The translations under genes were made by a program, and so were the position numbers. The notes beneath the pieces are model-generated. The model ran no database searches, was not told the origin of the DNA, and saw only the letters and a program-made list of their open reading frames with translations. A DNA stretch of 64,000 nucleotides from CAZFER01 sp964517495. Lineage in GTDB: Bacteria; Hinthialibacterota; Hinthialibacteria; Hinthialibacterales; Hinthialibacteraceae. Shown in pieces: positions 1-8,336 of the stretch. The DNA lies in contig CAZFER010000002.1 in the NCBI GenBank assembly GCA_964517495.1, positions 62,001-126,000 of the forward strand, written 5' to 3'. How positions within the stretch are numbered: position 1 is the stretch's first letter; every line of letters begins with the position of its first letter.

Positions 1-1139
1 AATTCCAACGAAGCACCGCCGCCTGTGCTGATATGAGTTATTTTATCGCTCACACCCGCTTTGTGAACCGCGGAGACAGAATCACCGCCGCCCACGATAG
101 AGACCGCACCTGAATTGGCTACGGCTTTGGCGATTTGCACGGTGCCTTCCGCGAAGGCAGGGATTTCAAACACGCCCATTGGGCCGTTCCAGACAATGGT
201 TTTGGCTTTGGCAATTTCCTCTTTAAATTTGGCCACCGTCTCGGGTCCAATATCGATACCTTTTAAGCCGTCTGGAATGGCAACGCTATTGATTGTCTGT
301 GGATCGATGCCATCCTTGACTTCAGGAGCAGTTTTGTGATCAACAGGCAGCAGGAAATTCATGTTCTTTTGTTTGACCGCTTCCAAAACCTGTTTGGCGA
401 CTTCCAATTTTTCTTCTTCGACGATGGAATCGCCGACACCAATATCCTGTACTTTTAATAGGGTATAGGCCATCGCGCCGCCGATTAGAATTCCATCAAC
501 CTTATCCATCAGATTGGAAATCACATCGATTTTGCCGGATATTTTCAGTCCACCTAAAATGGCGATAAACGGCCGTTGAGGAGATTCCAAGGCATCGACC
601 AGATAATCCATCTCTTTTTGCATCAAATAACCCGCCACGTTGGTATCGAAAAAGCGTGTCACTCCTTCGGTTGAGGCATGGGCACGATGGGCGGTTCCGA
701 ATGCATCGTTGACATATAAATCACCCAAGGCAGCCAGTTTTTTGCAAAATTCGGGATCATTGCCTTCTTCTTCGGGGTGGAAACGAAGGTTTTCAAGCAC
801 CACCACATCGCCATCCTGCATGGCTTTGACGGCGTTTTCAACATTGGGGCCGATGCAATCCTCCAGGGCGGCAACAGGTTTATTAAGGAGTTCCGAAAGT
901 CGTTTGGCGGTGGGTGCAAGGCGAAATTCATCTTTGACTTTCCCTTTTGGCCGGCCAAGGTGTGACATCAAAATAATTCGGCCACCCCGTTCGATTAATG
1001 ATTCAATCGTGGGGAGTGCGGCCTTGATGCGGGTATCATCGCTGACGTTTTGGTTATCGTCGAGGGGAACATTAAAATCCACGCGGACTAATATGCGTTT
1101 CCCTTTTGGATCAATATCGTCGATATTTTTTTTGTTCAT
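1..1139 (-). CDS. pgk: Phosphoglycerate kinase, 3' end off the window
   Basis: Transfers phosphate from 1,3-bisphosphoglycerate to ADP in glycolysis, in the cytoplasm. Reading the minus strand from ATG at 1139 gives 379 codons of an expected ~395-400. Family motifs appear in order: RVDFNVP near the start, SHLGRP, LENLRFHPEEE, GGAMAYT, NGPMGVFE and STGGGASLE just before the window edge, so only the last few residues are missing. An in-frame ATG also exists at 1160; the 1139 start is preferred because the protein then begins in the usual way and AGAGGC lies about 12 bases upstream. It follows gap on the same strand after 123 bases, so the two are probably cotranscribed. Confidence 0.96.
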   Translation of the reverse strand, partial: MNKKNIDDIDPKGKRILVRVDFNVPLDDNQNVSDDTRIKAALPTIESLIERGGRIILMSHLGRPKGKVKDEFRLAPTAKRLSELLNKPVAALEDCIGPNVENAVKAMQDGDVVVLENLRFHPEEEGNDPEFCKKLAALGDLYVNDAFGTAHRAHASTEGVTRFFDTNVAGYLMQKEMDYLVDALESPQRPFIAILGGLKISGKIDVISNLMDKVDGILIGGAMAYTLLKVQDIGVGDSIVEEEKLEVAKQVLEAVKQKNMNFLLPVDHKTAPEVKDGIDPQTINSVAIPDGLKGIDIGPETVAKFKEEIAKAKTIVWNGPMGVFEIPAFAEGTVQIAKAVANSGAVSIVGGGDSVSAVHKAGVSDKITHISTGGGASLE

Positions 1140-1208
1140 GGTTCGATCTTTGCCTCTCATCCTGTGAAATTCTGTTTGAGTTGAGTTTATACCGAGTTTA
1201 TTAGAGAC

Positions 1209-1237
1209 CGATGGGGCCACCCAAGGCAGCCCCATCG
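1209..1237 (-). promoter_or_regulatory. Stem-loop between gap and pgk
   Basis: A perfect 9-bp inverted repeat (CGATGGGGC and its complement) with an 11-base loop lies in the gap-pgk intercistronic space. No T-tract follows it in the minus direction, so it is not a standard intrinsic terminator. It may be an mRNA processing or stability element that sets the relative level of the two messages; that role is inferred. Confidence 0.45.
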
Positions 1238-1262
1238 AATAGTATCGAACAAAATGAATTTA

Positions 1263-2258
1263 CTAAGCAATCTTGTTAATGAGGTCAATGACTCGATTTG
1301 AAAAGCCCCATTCATTGTCGTACCATGACAAGATTTTAACCATATTCCCGTCGATGACGCGGGTATATTGTGAATCGAAGATGGAAGAGTTGGGGTTGCC
1401 ATTGAAGTCGCCTGATACGAGTGGTTCGTCACAATATTCCAGGACACCTTTTAAGGCACCTTCTGCGGCCTCTTTGACGGCTGCATTGATTTCATCCGCG
1501 CTGGTGCTTTTATCCAGTTCGGCGGTCAGGTCAACCACAGAGACGTTGGGGGTGGGAACGCGCACCGCGAAACCATCCAACTTGCCATTCAATTCAGGGA
1601 TAACCAAGCCGATGGCTGCAGCAGCACCGGTTTTGGTGGGGATCATATTCAAGGCGGCTGCGCGGGCACGGCGCAGGTCTGAATGAGGAAGATCGAGGAT
1701 GCGTTGATCGTTGGTGTAAGAGTGAATGGTGGTCATTAAGCCCCGCTTTACGCCCCATTTATCGTTCAACACTTTGACAACCGGCGCCAGACAGTTGGTT
1801 GTACATGAAGCATTGGAAAGCACGTCATGTTTGGCACGGTCGTACGCATTGTCGTTAACGCCAACCACTACGGTGACATCGGCATCTTTTGAGGGTGCGC
1901 TGATAATAACCTTGCGGGCACCGGCTTGCATATGAAGAGCCGCTTTTTCACGGGCGGTGAAGAGACCGGTTGATTCAACCACAATATCCGCACCGACTTT
2001 TTTCCATGGAAGGCTTGCCGGATCACGTTCGGCGCAGACCGGAATGGTTTGCCCGTCGATCTCAATTGCATCACCTTTTACAGCAACTGATCCATCATAG
2101 GTCCCATGAACGGAGTCATATTTAAAAAGGTGAGCCAATGTGTTGGCATCGGTGATATCGTTGATTCCGACAATTTCTATACCACCGGCTTTGAGGGCGG
2201 CTCTTGCCACCAGTCTGCCAATCCGTCCAAATCCGTTGATTCCAATTTTTACTGCCAT
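1263..2258 (-). CDS. gap: Glyceraldehyde-3-phosphate dehydrogenase, type I
   Basis: Oxidises and phosphorylates glyceraldehyde-3-phosphate with NAD in glycolysis. The product is 331 residues, a normal length. It starts MAVKIGINGFGRIGRL (Rossmann dinucleotide fold), carries the active-site SNASCTTNC with the catalytic Cys, has the HSYTNDQ segment with the catalytic His region, and ends with the WYDNEWGFS motif. The start at 2258 is chosen because AGGAGG lies 6 bases upstream; an in-frame ATG at 2288 would add ten residues that do not belong to the family. It is the first gene of a probable gap-pgk operon. Two inverted repeats lie just upstream. Confidence 0.97.
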   Translation of the reverse strand: MAVKIGINGFGRIGRLVARAALKAGGIEIVGINDITDANTLAHLFKYDSVHGTYDGSVAVKGDAIEIDGQTIPVCAERDPASLPWKKVGADIVVESTGLFTAREKAALHMQAGARKVIISAPSKDADVTVVVGVNDNAYDRAKHDVLSNASCTTNCLAPVVKVLNDKWGVKRGLMTTIHSYTNDQRILDLPHSDLRRARAAALNMIPTKTGAAAAIGLVIPELNGKLDGFAVRVPTPNVSVVDLTAELDKSTSADEINAAVKEAAEGALKGVLEYCDEPLVSGDFNGNPNSSIFDSQYTRVIDGNMVKILSWYDNEWGFSNRVIDLINKIA

Positions 2259-2269
2259 TGTTGTCCTCC

Positions 2270-2287
2270 TGTGTGAATTGTCACACA
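2270..2287. promoter_or_regulatory. Inverted repeat just upstream of gap
   Basis: TGTGTGA and TCACACA form a perfect 7-bp inverted repeat with a 4-base spacer, immediately before the gap ribosome binding site. The half-sites look like the TGTGA/TCACA of CRP/FNR-family sites but the spacer is 4, not 6. It could be an operator or an RNA hairpin in the leader. Confidence 0.4.
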
Positions 2288-2318
2288 TCTAAGTATGTGT
2301 ATGGTATTATTGGTCAAA

Positions 2319-2341
2319 AGGAACATTCACGACATGTTCCT
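2319..2341. promoter_or_regulatory. Second inverted repeat upstream of gap
   Basis: AGGAACAT and ATGTTCCT form a perfect 8-bp inverted repeat with a 7-base spacer, about 60 bases upstream of the gap start codon. It has the shape of a dimeric repressor or activator site. No regulator can be named from sequence alone. Confidence 0.4.
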
Positions 2342-2695
2342 GTTGTTGCGTAGTGGATAGTAAACCTTTTATTTTAACTCACTTTAAACCTGATTAAAAC
2401 ATGATAACTCTCTCAATGAATTTAGCAAAGGAGTAGCCTCGATCATCTTTTAAATTAATTTGATGCTAATTTTTTGGTTTAAATGGCCCTTTCCCCTTGC
2501 TTTAGTAAGTAAAATTTTAGATGATCGTGGAGAAAACAATGTGCAAATCAATCGAATTGATTTGACACTGGTGATGGAATAAGTGATAATGGGTTTAAGA
2601 TTATACTCAATGTAATCTATTTTGTTGGAGTGAAAAGGAATGTGTCAATCATTTTAGGGAAGAGGAAATAGTTTATTTAATTCAAATCATCCAAT

Positions 2696-2835
2696 CCTGG
2701 GAGGGCGACGCTTCTGCAGAGCCGGTTACATGGAAATTGAAAAAAGAGAAACATTCATAAAATCCTGCATTGAAGGTTTTATGTTTAAATGTAACTTGAT
2801 CGGCCACCTCGGCTCGGCAGGAGCCTCGCCCTCCC
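2696..2835. repeat. Palindromic repeat element, family A (about 140 bp)
   Basis: The ends are inverted copies of a GC-rich arm: the left begins GGGAGGGCGACGCTTCTGCA and the right ends GGCAGGAGCCTCGCCCTCCC. The AT-rich middle contains no gene. Related arms occur at about 18071, 19880, 20880, 33540 and 40530. The structure suits a REP/BIME-type or MITE-like element. The rest of the 2342-2872 gap shows no gene I can support. Confidence 0.65.
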
Positions 2836-2872
2836 CAATTGGCAAATATTAAATAAGGATGAGGGAGCGATT

Positions 2873-3142
2873 ATGAACCAAGAAGCGTTGAGTCCTACAT
2901 TAAAGAGGCAGATTAGTTCTGGCTTGCTACATCAGCTGGAGAACCTATCTGAAATTTACGAAGTTTCAGAGCAGGTTTTGCTGAATATCGCGATCAAGAA
3001 GTTTCTTAATTTGCCTTTAAATGATCATTGTGAGTTGATTGCTGAATATTTGACATGTGAGAAACTTGGACAGCATTTTGATGAGATGGACTTGCGTCAA
3101 CCATTGCAATCATCGAGTGTCAAAGCAGCCTCCCGGTTCTAA
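2873..3142 (+). CDS. Small hypothetical protein
   Basis: An 89-residue protein that I do not recognise. It has GAGGGAG about 6 bases before its ATG, which supports translation. It is predicted to be mostly helical and soluble, with a middle segment (YEVSEQVLLNIAIKKFLN) that might be a ribbon-helix-helix or other small DNA-binding fold, but this is a weak impression. No signal peptide or membrane segment is visible. It lies directly after a family A repeat and before the deacetylase-like gene on the same strand; the gap to that gene is 80 bases. Confidence 0.55.
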   Translation: MNQEALSPTLKRQISSGLLHQLENLSEIYEVSEQVLLNIAIKKFLNLPLNDHCELIAEYLTCEKLGQHFDEMDLRQPLQSSSVKAASRF

Positions 3143-3222
3143 ACGCAATAAACGAGTATACAATTATAATGTATTACTGTGTTTAGTTTCCGCCATGTTC
3201 CGCATCTCGATAGAGATGATGG

Positions 3223-4554
3223 GTGTGGACGATACGTGAAGGCTGGCTTGTGCGATCCATATTTCTGCGTAAATTTCCATATCCCTATCGGGCCGCTTTA
3301 ACCCTTGCGAACGATATAGATTTGACTTCATGGGATGCGTTCATCGATATATATCGCTTTCTTGGTTCAACCGGTGATACACCATTGGGGGACGGATTGG
3401 GGATTCCATTATCTTCCAGTTTTTTTTTATATCCCGATCCGAGTGGGAAGACTTTTTCGTATTTTTCATCTTTTGAAGCTGAAGATGGACCACATTGCAA
3501 ACATTGTGATACGCTAATTCGGCTAGGTTTTTTTGATACCATCCATGGATTTGGTGCATCGTTTCCGGAAGAATCACCTTTCGTGCGGGCATTTGCTGAG
3601 AAGGCGTATTCCATATTGGAAGAGCGGGAGTTACGGTGTCCGATCTGGTCGAACCATGGGGATTCATGTCATTCATTTATAGACTCGACGGGGCGCTTGC
3701 CTCATGCGCATGGAGATAGCCCGGATTCAGAGGCCTATCATTTTGACCTGACAGTTAATCATGGGGTGCAGTTTGTTATACAGGGCACAGCCGCGCCACC
3801 ATCGAATGTTATGGGGATGGGGACGAGTTCGTTTAATATTCTGGGAGATAAATTATTTGTCCCCTTAGCCAATCAAGGGCAGAAGGAATATAAAAGTATT
3901 CCAAACACGGAAGAAGCCATAAGGCAGATTAAGAAACATACATCACTCCTGGTTCCGGTGGTGATGAAGGATGGGCAGAAGATATATGATATTCGGCGAT
4001 TTTCAGGGGGGCTGGCAAGGCCAACGGCGTCAAATATCCACTTGCAATTATCAGCGGCCATGCTTGCGGAATTGGTGCAGAACGAGGGGTATCTGGTTTT
4101 ATATCAACATTTAGGAGCGCGAGCGGGGAACACCTTGCACAAGGGGCATCCCATATCGGTACCCAATCAGCCACCCTATTTTACCGAATTGGGTTTTGAG
4201 GCGTTCCAACGGCTTGCCGATGAATATCATGGAGGGCGGATATGGGTTTCATCGGTGGCCAATATTATCAGTTATCATTATATCCATTCTCATTTGCAGT
4301 GGTCGGTTCAACAGGTTGGCGGCCGTTATTGTATTGACCTAATGGGGATTCATGATCCGTTTCTTCAAGTGGAGAGGCCATTGGAACTTTTTGAATGTGA
4401 GGGATTATGCTTTTATACCCCTGATCCTGCGAAAACGGATATTCGGCTCAATGGGGAAAAACTACAAGGGGTTCAACCCAATATTTCGGATTACACAGGC
4501 CAGCCCAGTCTATCAATAACCATGAGATCATATGATGAATTTTTCAACCTTTGA
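3223..4554 (+). CDS. Polysaccharide-deacetylase-like protein
   Basis: A 443-residue protein starting at GTG. The segment AALTLANDIDLTSWDAF near residues 25-40 resembles the first strand and metal-binding Asp pair of NodB-fold (carbohydrate esterase 4) deacetylases. HGFG and WSNHGDSCH near residues 110 and 145 supply histidines of the sort expected for the metal site, and a GYLVLYQHLG strand occurs near residue 290. No signal peptide is visible. Its 3' end overlaps the methyltransferase gene by 23 bases, so the two are probably translated together and may act on the same glycan or surface polymer. The fold assignment is inferred from these motifs; substrate unknown. The GTG start is weak, and a GTG further in (about 3250) is possible. 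Confidence 0.6.
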   Translation: MWTIREGWLVRSIFLRKFPYPYRAALTLANDIDLTSWDAFIDIYRFLGSTGDTPLGDGLGIPLSSSFFLYPDPSGKTFSYFSSFEAEDGPHCKHCDTLIRLGFFDTIHGFGASFPEESPFVRAFAEKAYSILEERELRCPIWSNHGDSCHSFIDSTGRLPHAHGDSPDSEAYHFDLTVNHGVQFVIQGTAAPPSNVMGMGTSSFNILGDKLFVPLANQGQKEYKSIPNTEEAIRQIKKHTSLLVPVVMKDGQKIYDIRRFSGGLARPTASNIHLQLSAAMLAELVQNEGYLVLYQHLGARAGNTLHKGHPISVPNQPPYFTELGFEAFQRLADEYHGGRIWVSSVANIISYHYIHSHLQWSVQQVGGRYCIDLMGIHDPFLQVERPLELFECEGLCFYTPDPAKTDIRLNGEKLQGVQPNISDYTGQPSLSITMRSYDEFFNL

Positions 4555-5893
4555 TCAAACCGCCCTTAATTTGCTTCGTGCGATGCGGAGCGCATATACG
4601 GGAAAAGCCAACAAGAAGTACCTGGATGCGATTGATTATTCCATTACCCGTTATGAGCGAGGGGTGAAACAGTATGCAGAAGCCATGCAGAAAATCGGCT
4701 TTGTGGGTAAAGATAGGGCGCTGGATGTGGGGTGTGGGGCTGGCCATTGGTGTATTGCGCTTTCTCAATTTAACCACTATGCAGCCGGGATTGATGATAG
4801 TGAAGCTTATATTCAAATCGCCCGGCTGGTTGCGTGTAATATTGATTCCGGGCCCAAGCTGTATTTTCGGAGAGGGGTTGCTGAGAAGATTGAATTTAGC
4901 CATTCGTTTTTTGACCTGGTGAATTGTCATGGGGTATTGATGTTTACTGATCATGAAACGGCGCTGGGTGAAATCAGCCGGGTATTGAAAGAGGATGGTT
5001 TGTTTTATTGTGGGTATTCCGGGCATGGGCATTATTTGCGTGATTTGTTTGTGCGGGGGCTGGTGGAACAAAACAACCAACGGATTAATTTTGGCATACG
5101 GATTTTATTGACCCAGTTTCGGGATGATGCGGGGCTTCATACGCGTTCGGCGCGTTCTTATACCGATGATCAAATGTTGCAATTGATGGAGACCTTTGGT
5201 TTTGATTTGCTTGAGCGCCCGGGGATTCAGGATGGCTTTGCTACGTTTTTGGGAGTAACCGGGACCTATGATATGGTGGTGCAGAAAAAGGAGATTACGG
5301 TTGAACAGGTTTTGAATAAGATTAAAGATCAACTTGAAACCAATAATCGTTTATTTGACATTCTTCAACATCTAATACGAATTGGACGTCCAAATCTTGC
5401 TTTATATTTGGCGGAACATCGCAAGACGGATTTGGCAGAACATGAGTATATCCTGTTGCGTTGTTTTGCTTTGATTAAGAATGGGCATGGGAATGGTGGG
5501 CGAATTTCGGCGGATTTATCCACCTTGGATCAGCATGATCCAATGGTATGCCTGGCGTATGGGTTGCATAAGCATTGTACAGGTGATTTTAAGGATGCTG
5601 TGCAATGGTATTCACGTATTGAAGATCATACAAAAAAGAGAGATGTTACCTTTTTGATTGCGGATGCCCTTTATCAATCCGGGCAAGCGGAAAAAAGTTT
5701 GGATTATTTCCAGCAATTGACCGAAAGGGAACCCAAAACATTGCGGGGGTGGATTGGCGAGATGGCATGTGCCTATGCAATGCGCAACAAGGAGATGTTT
5801 TTGGAGTTAGCCAGGCGATTTTTACATTTGCGTAAACTCGATGCTGAAATTGAAGGTGAGGTGGATGAGATTTTGGGAAAAGGGCCGTTTTGA
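4532..5893 (+). CDS. Class I SAM-dependent methyltransferase with helical-repeat tail
   Basis: A 453-residue protein. Motif I of Rossmann methyltransferases is clear near residue 65 (ALDVGCGAGHWCIAL), followed by an acidic strand end (AAGIDDSEAYIQIAR) and a motif IV-like stretch with FDLVNCHGVLMF, then ISRVLKEDGLFYCGY. The residues after about 270 are helical and look like TPR-type repeats (VCLAYGLHKHCTGDFKDAVQ, then IADALYQSGQAEKSLDYFQQ). The start overlaps the end of the deacetylase-like gene; a second ATG at 4535 is equally possible. Methyltransferase plus TPR is seen in glycan-assembly loci, so a role in surface polysaccharide modification is plausible but not shown. Confidence 0.75.
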   Translation: MMNFSTFDQTALNLLRAMRSAYTGKANKKYLDAIDYSITRYERGVKQYAEAMQKIGFVGKDRALDVGCGAGHWCIALSQFNHYAAGIDDSEAYIQIARLVACNIDSGPKLYFRRGVAEKIEFSHSFFDLVNCHGVLMFTDHETALGEISRVLKEDGLFYCGYSGHGHYLRDLFVRGLVEQNNQRINFGIRILLTQFRDDAGLHTRSARSYTDDQMLQLMETFGFDLLERPGIQDGFATFLGVTGTYDMVVQKKEITVEQVLNKIKDQLETNNRLFDILQHLIRIGRPNLALYLAEHRKTDLAEHEYILLRCFALIKNGHGNGGRISADLSTLDQHDPMVCLAYGLHKHCTGDFKDAVQWYSRIEDHTKKRDVTFLIADALYQSGQAEKSLDYFQQLTEREPKTLRGWIGEMACAYAMRNKEMFLELARRFLHLRKLDAEIEGEVDEILGKGPF

Positions 5894-6374
5894 GCGGCGC
5901 TCGCCCAGATGAACCATTCCCCTCCCTGAGGTGGATCAAAGTAATATTCCCGCCAAAAAGAAAATTACTGTCAAGCCAAGCCGTTTTCCGCACATTTGTT
6001 TTTCCTTCGTTTTATAATTATTGGTAATACCAAAAACTATCATATTGATTACGAATGATCGTGTCAAGGATTTTTTAGAAATTGAATCAGTTAAAACTAA
6101 AGCTGTTATGATGATTTAAGATTGTGATGGTGATTGCATTGATTTCTAAAAATTGGTATAACCAGAAATTGGAATTTTTCATGGAGAGTTATCGCTGGAT
6201 AATAAATCTCAAATGCTTGTTATCCCGGTGGTTGTGGTTTATTATCGATACTGATAAGTAAGGAATTTTTAGGTGGGTGAGTATTATTCACTGAATACTA
6301 ATCTACCCTCCTCGTCTGGGGAAGAGAATGGCGTTTGAAAAAGCAGACCATTTCCATAAAAGGAAACACACAAG
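5894..6374. other. Intergenic region without a recognisable gene
   Basis: AT-rich spacer of 481 bases. A short GC-rich stretch at 5890-5930 (GAGCGGCGCTCGCCC and CCCCTCCCTGAGG) looks like a degraded family A repeat. I see no RNA gene or credible coding sequence. The promoter of the following cytochrome gene should lie here but I cannot place it. Confidence 0.4.
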
Positions 6375-8228
6375 ATGAAAAAAATCATTCCGCTCTATTG
6401 TTTGCTGTTCATTCTTAGTTGCATCACATCCAATGCATGGCCATTAAATGGATTTGATTATACTGCTTATTCTCCCGACTCCATCGTTGCATCAACGGAT
6501 CAAAATCTTTTATATATAGCTGCTCGAAGCGCAAACCAAATTGCAGTTTTCGATCCCGCGAACCATTCCATTTCATCTCAAATTGCCATGCCTGATCAAC
6601 CAACCGGTCTTGCGTTAGCGGATAATGATAAAAAATTGTTTATCACCTGTTCAGGTAAGCAGCATGTTTTATGCGAAGTCGATCTCGAAGCAAAAGGCAT
6701 CACTCAAATCCTGCCTGCCGGGTGGGGAGCACGTTCACCGGTAATGCATGACTCAAGAGTATTTGTTTGCAATCAATTTGATCGTTCGGTTTCAGTTATT
6801 CATATAGAAACGGGTGAAGAGATCAAACGGATAAACGTTGCCCGCGAACCGTATTCAGCTGTTTTATCATCAAATGCCGATTACCTGTTTGTCGCGCATC
6901 GATTGCCGGATAGCGCAGCCAATCTGGATCAGGTGGCGGCAACGCTCAGCGTGATACATACCCAAGGGCTTCATGTGGTCAACGACATTCAACTGCCCAA
7001 TGGTAGCACAAATCTTAACGATATTTGTCTTTCTCCGGATGGCGAGCATTTATTTGTCAGCCACATATTGGCCCATTATCAACTCCCCACCACCCAATTG
7101 GAACGTGGTTGGATCAATAGCAATGCGCTTTCTGTTATTGATGCCGTAGAGAAAACATTGGTTAAAACCGTTCTCCTGGACAATGTCGACCGTGGCGCTG
7201 CCAATCCCTGGGGGATGACATGTTCTGATGATGGCAAGCACTTATTCGTCACTCATGCCGGTACCGATGAGATCAGTAAGATTGGTATCCCTGCTCTATT
7301 CAAGAAAATTAATGATACCCAGTCGAAAGATAAATATGATTACGATCATGATTATGGGATCAACGAAAAAGCCTCGCCGGATTTAACCTTTATGACTGAT
7401 ATCCGCGTTCGCATACCATCAAAAGGCAAAGGGCCACGATATGTGGCGATTCATGATGATCAACTTTATGTAACCAACTATTTTTCTGATACATTGACCA
7501 GCGTTGATTTAAGCAAGGATATCCTATCCGCAGTCCAACGATATTCTTTTTCATCCGATGAGGAGCAATCCATGGTTCGCCAGGGAGAGATGTTTTTCCA
7601 CGATGCCACCCTCTGTTTTCAAAGCTGGCAAAGTTGTGTAAGCTGCCATCCCGGTGGTCGCGTGGATGGTTTGAATTGGGATTTGCTTAACGATGGAATT
7701 GGTAATCCCAAAAACACCAAGAGCCTTCTATTCAGCCATCAAACGCCCCCTGCCATGAGCACCGGAGTGCGGGGTAGCGCCGAATATGCGGTGCGCAGCG
7801 GTTTCCACCACATACTCTTTGTTCAGGGATTGGAAGATGAAGCGAAGGCCGTTGATGAATACTTAAAAGCAATGCGGCCATTGCCTTCACCTTATGCTCA
7901 TAACAGAGGAGATTGCCAGCAAATTCAAAAAGGTATGGAATTGTTTTTCAGCGAAAAAACGCGATGTGCTTCATGCCACGATGGTCCCTTTTATACAGAC
8001 TTGAAAACCTATGATGTGGGTACCAGCCCAGTCTCTGCTTCCCATCATAAATTTGATACACCCACCTTAATCGAACTATGGCGTACCGCTCCCTATCTTC
8101 ATGATGGACAGGCGGCCACCCTTCGGGATGTACTAACAACATGCAACCACAATGATTTGCATGGCGTTACGTCGCATTTGACCGAAAAAGAGATTGATGC
8201 GTTAGAGGCGTTTTTGCTGTCGCTTTAA
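6375..8228 (+). CDS. Secreted beta-propeller / dihaem cytochrome c peroxidase-like fusion
   Basis: A 617-residue exported protein. Residues 1-22 are a Sec signal peptide ending near SNAWP. Residues ~25-380 are YncE-like beta-propeller repeats (LYIAARSANQIAVFD, GLALADNDKKLFITC, ICLSPDGEHLFVSH). The C-terminal third has two haem c sites, CVSCH at residues 421-425 and CASCH at 531-535, in the arrangement of the MauG/bacterial cytochrome c peroxidase family, with APYLHDGQAATLRDVL near the end as is typical there. It should act in the periplasm or at the cell surface as a redox protein; electron donor and substrate are unknown. It stands alone, with AAAGGA upstream of the ATG, and faces a converging gene across a terminator. 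Confidence 0.85.
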   Translation: MKKIIPLYCLLFILSCITSNAWPLNGFDYTAYSPDSIVASTDQNLLYIAARSANQIAVFDPANHSISSQIAMPDQPTGLALADNDKKLFITCSGKQHVLCEVDLEAKGITQILPAGWGARSPVMHDSRVFVCNQFDRSVSVIHIETGEEIKRINVAREPYSAVLSSNADYLFVAHRLPDSAANLDQVAATLSVIHTQGLHVVNDIQLPNGSTNLNDICLSPDGEHLFVSHILAHYQLPTTQLERGWINSNALSVIDAVEKTLVKTVLLDNVDRGAANPWGMTCSDDGKHLFVTHAGTDEISKIGIPALFKKINDTQSKDKYDYDHDYGINEKASPDLTFMTDIRVRIPSKGKGPRYVAIHDDQLYVTNYFSDTLTSVDLSKDILSAVQRYSFSSDEEQSMVRQGEMFFHDATLCFQSWQSCVSCHPGGRVDGLNWDLLNDGIGNPKNTKSLLFSHQTPPAMSTGVRGSAEYAVRSGFHHILFVQGLEDEAKAVDEYLKAMRPLPSPYAHNRGDCQQIQKGMELFFSEKTRCASCHDGPFYTDLKTYDVGTSPVSASHHKFDTPTLIELWRTAPYLHDGQAATLRDVLTTCNHNDLHGVTSHLTEKEIDALEAFLLSL

Positions 8229-8272
8229 AGATAGGATCATAAAAATCCTGTCACGTTTGCAACTTATATACT

Positions 8273-8312
8273 TTAAAAAAAACAAGCCCCGGTTGCATGC
8301 AACCGGGGCTTG
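8273..8312 (-). terminator. Intrinsic terminator of the Tat-exported reductase-like gene
   Basis: A perfect 30-base palindrome at 8283-8312 (half-site CAAGCCCCGGTTGCA) is followed, in the minus direction, by a run of eight T residues at 8275-8282. It lies 24 bases beyond the stop codon of the minus-strand gene. It may also stop transcription coming from the plus-strand cytochrome gene. Confidence 0.9.
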
Positions 8313-8336
8313 ATGAAATGACATGGTTTTCTTGTT

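Noticed and set aside
640..1167. Open frame on the plus strand opposite pgk
   Set aside because: It lies antisense to a clear phosphoglycerate kinase and has no family features.
1273..1686. Open frame on the plus strand opposite gap
   Set aside because: Antisense to gap; composition is a mirror of the GAPDH codons.
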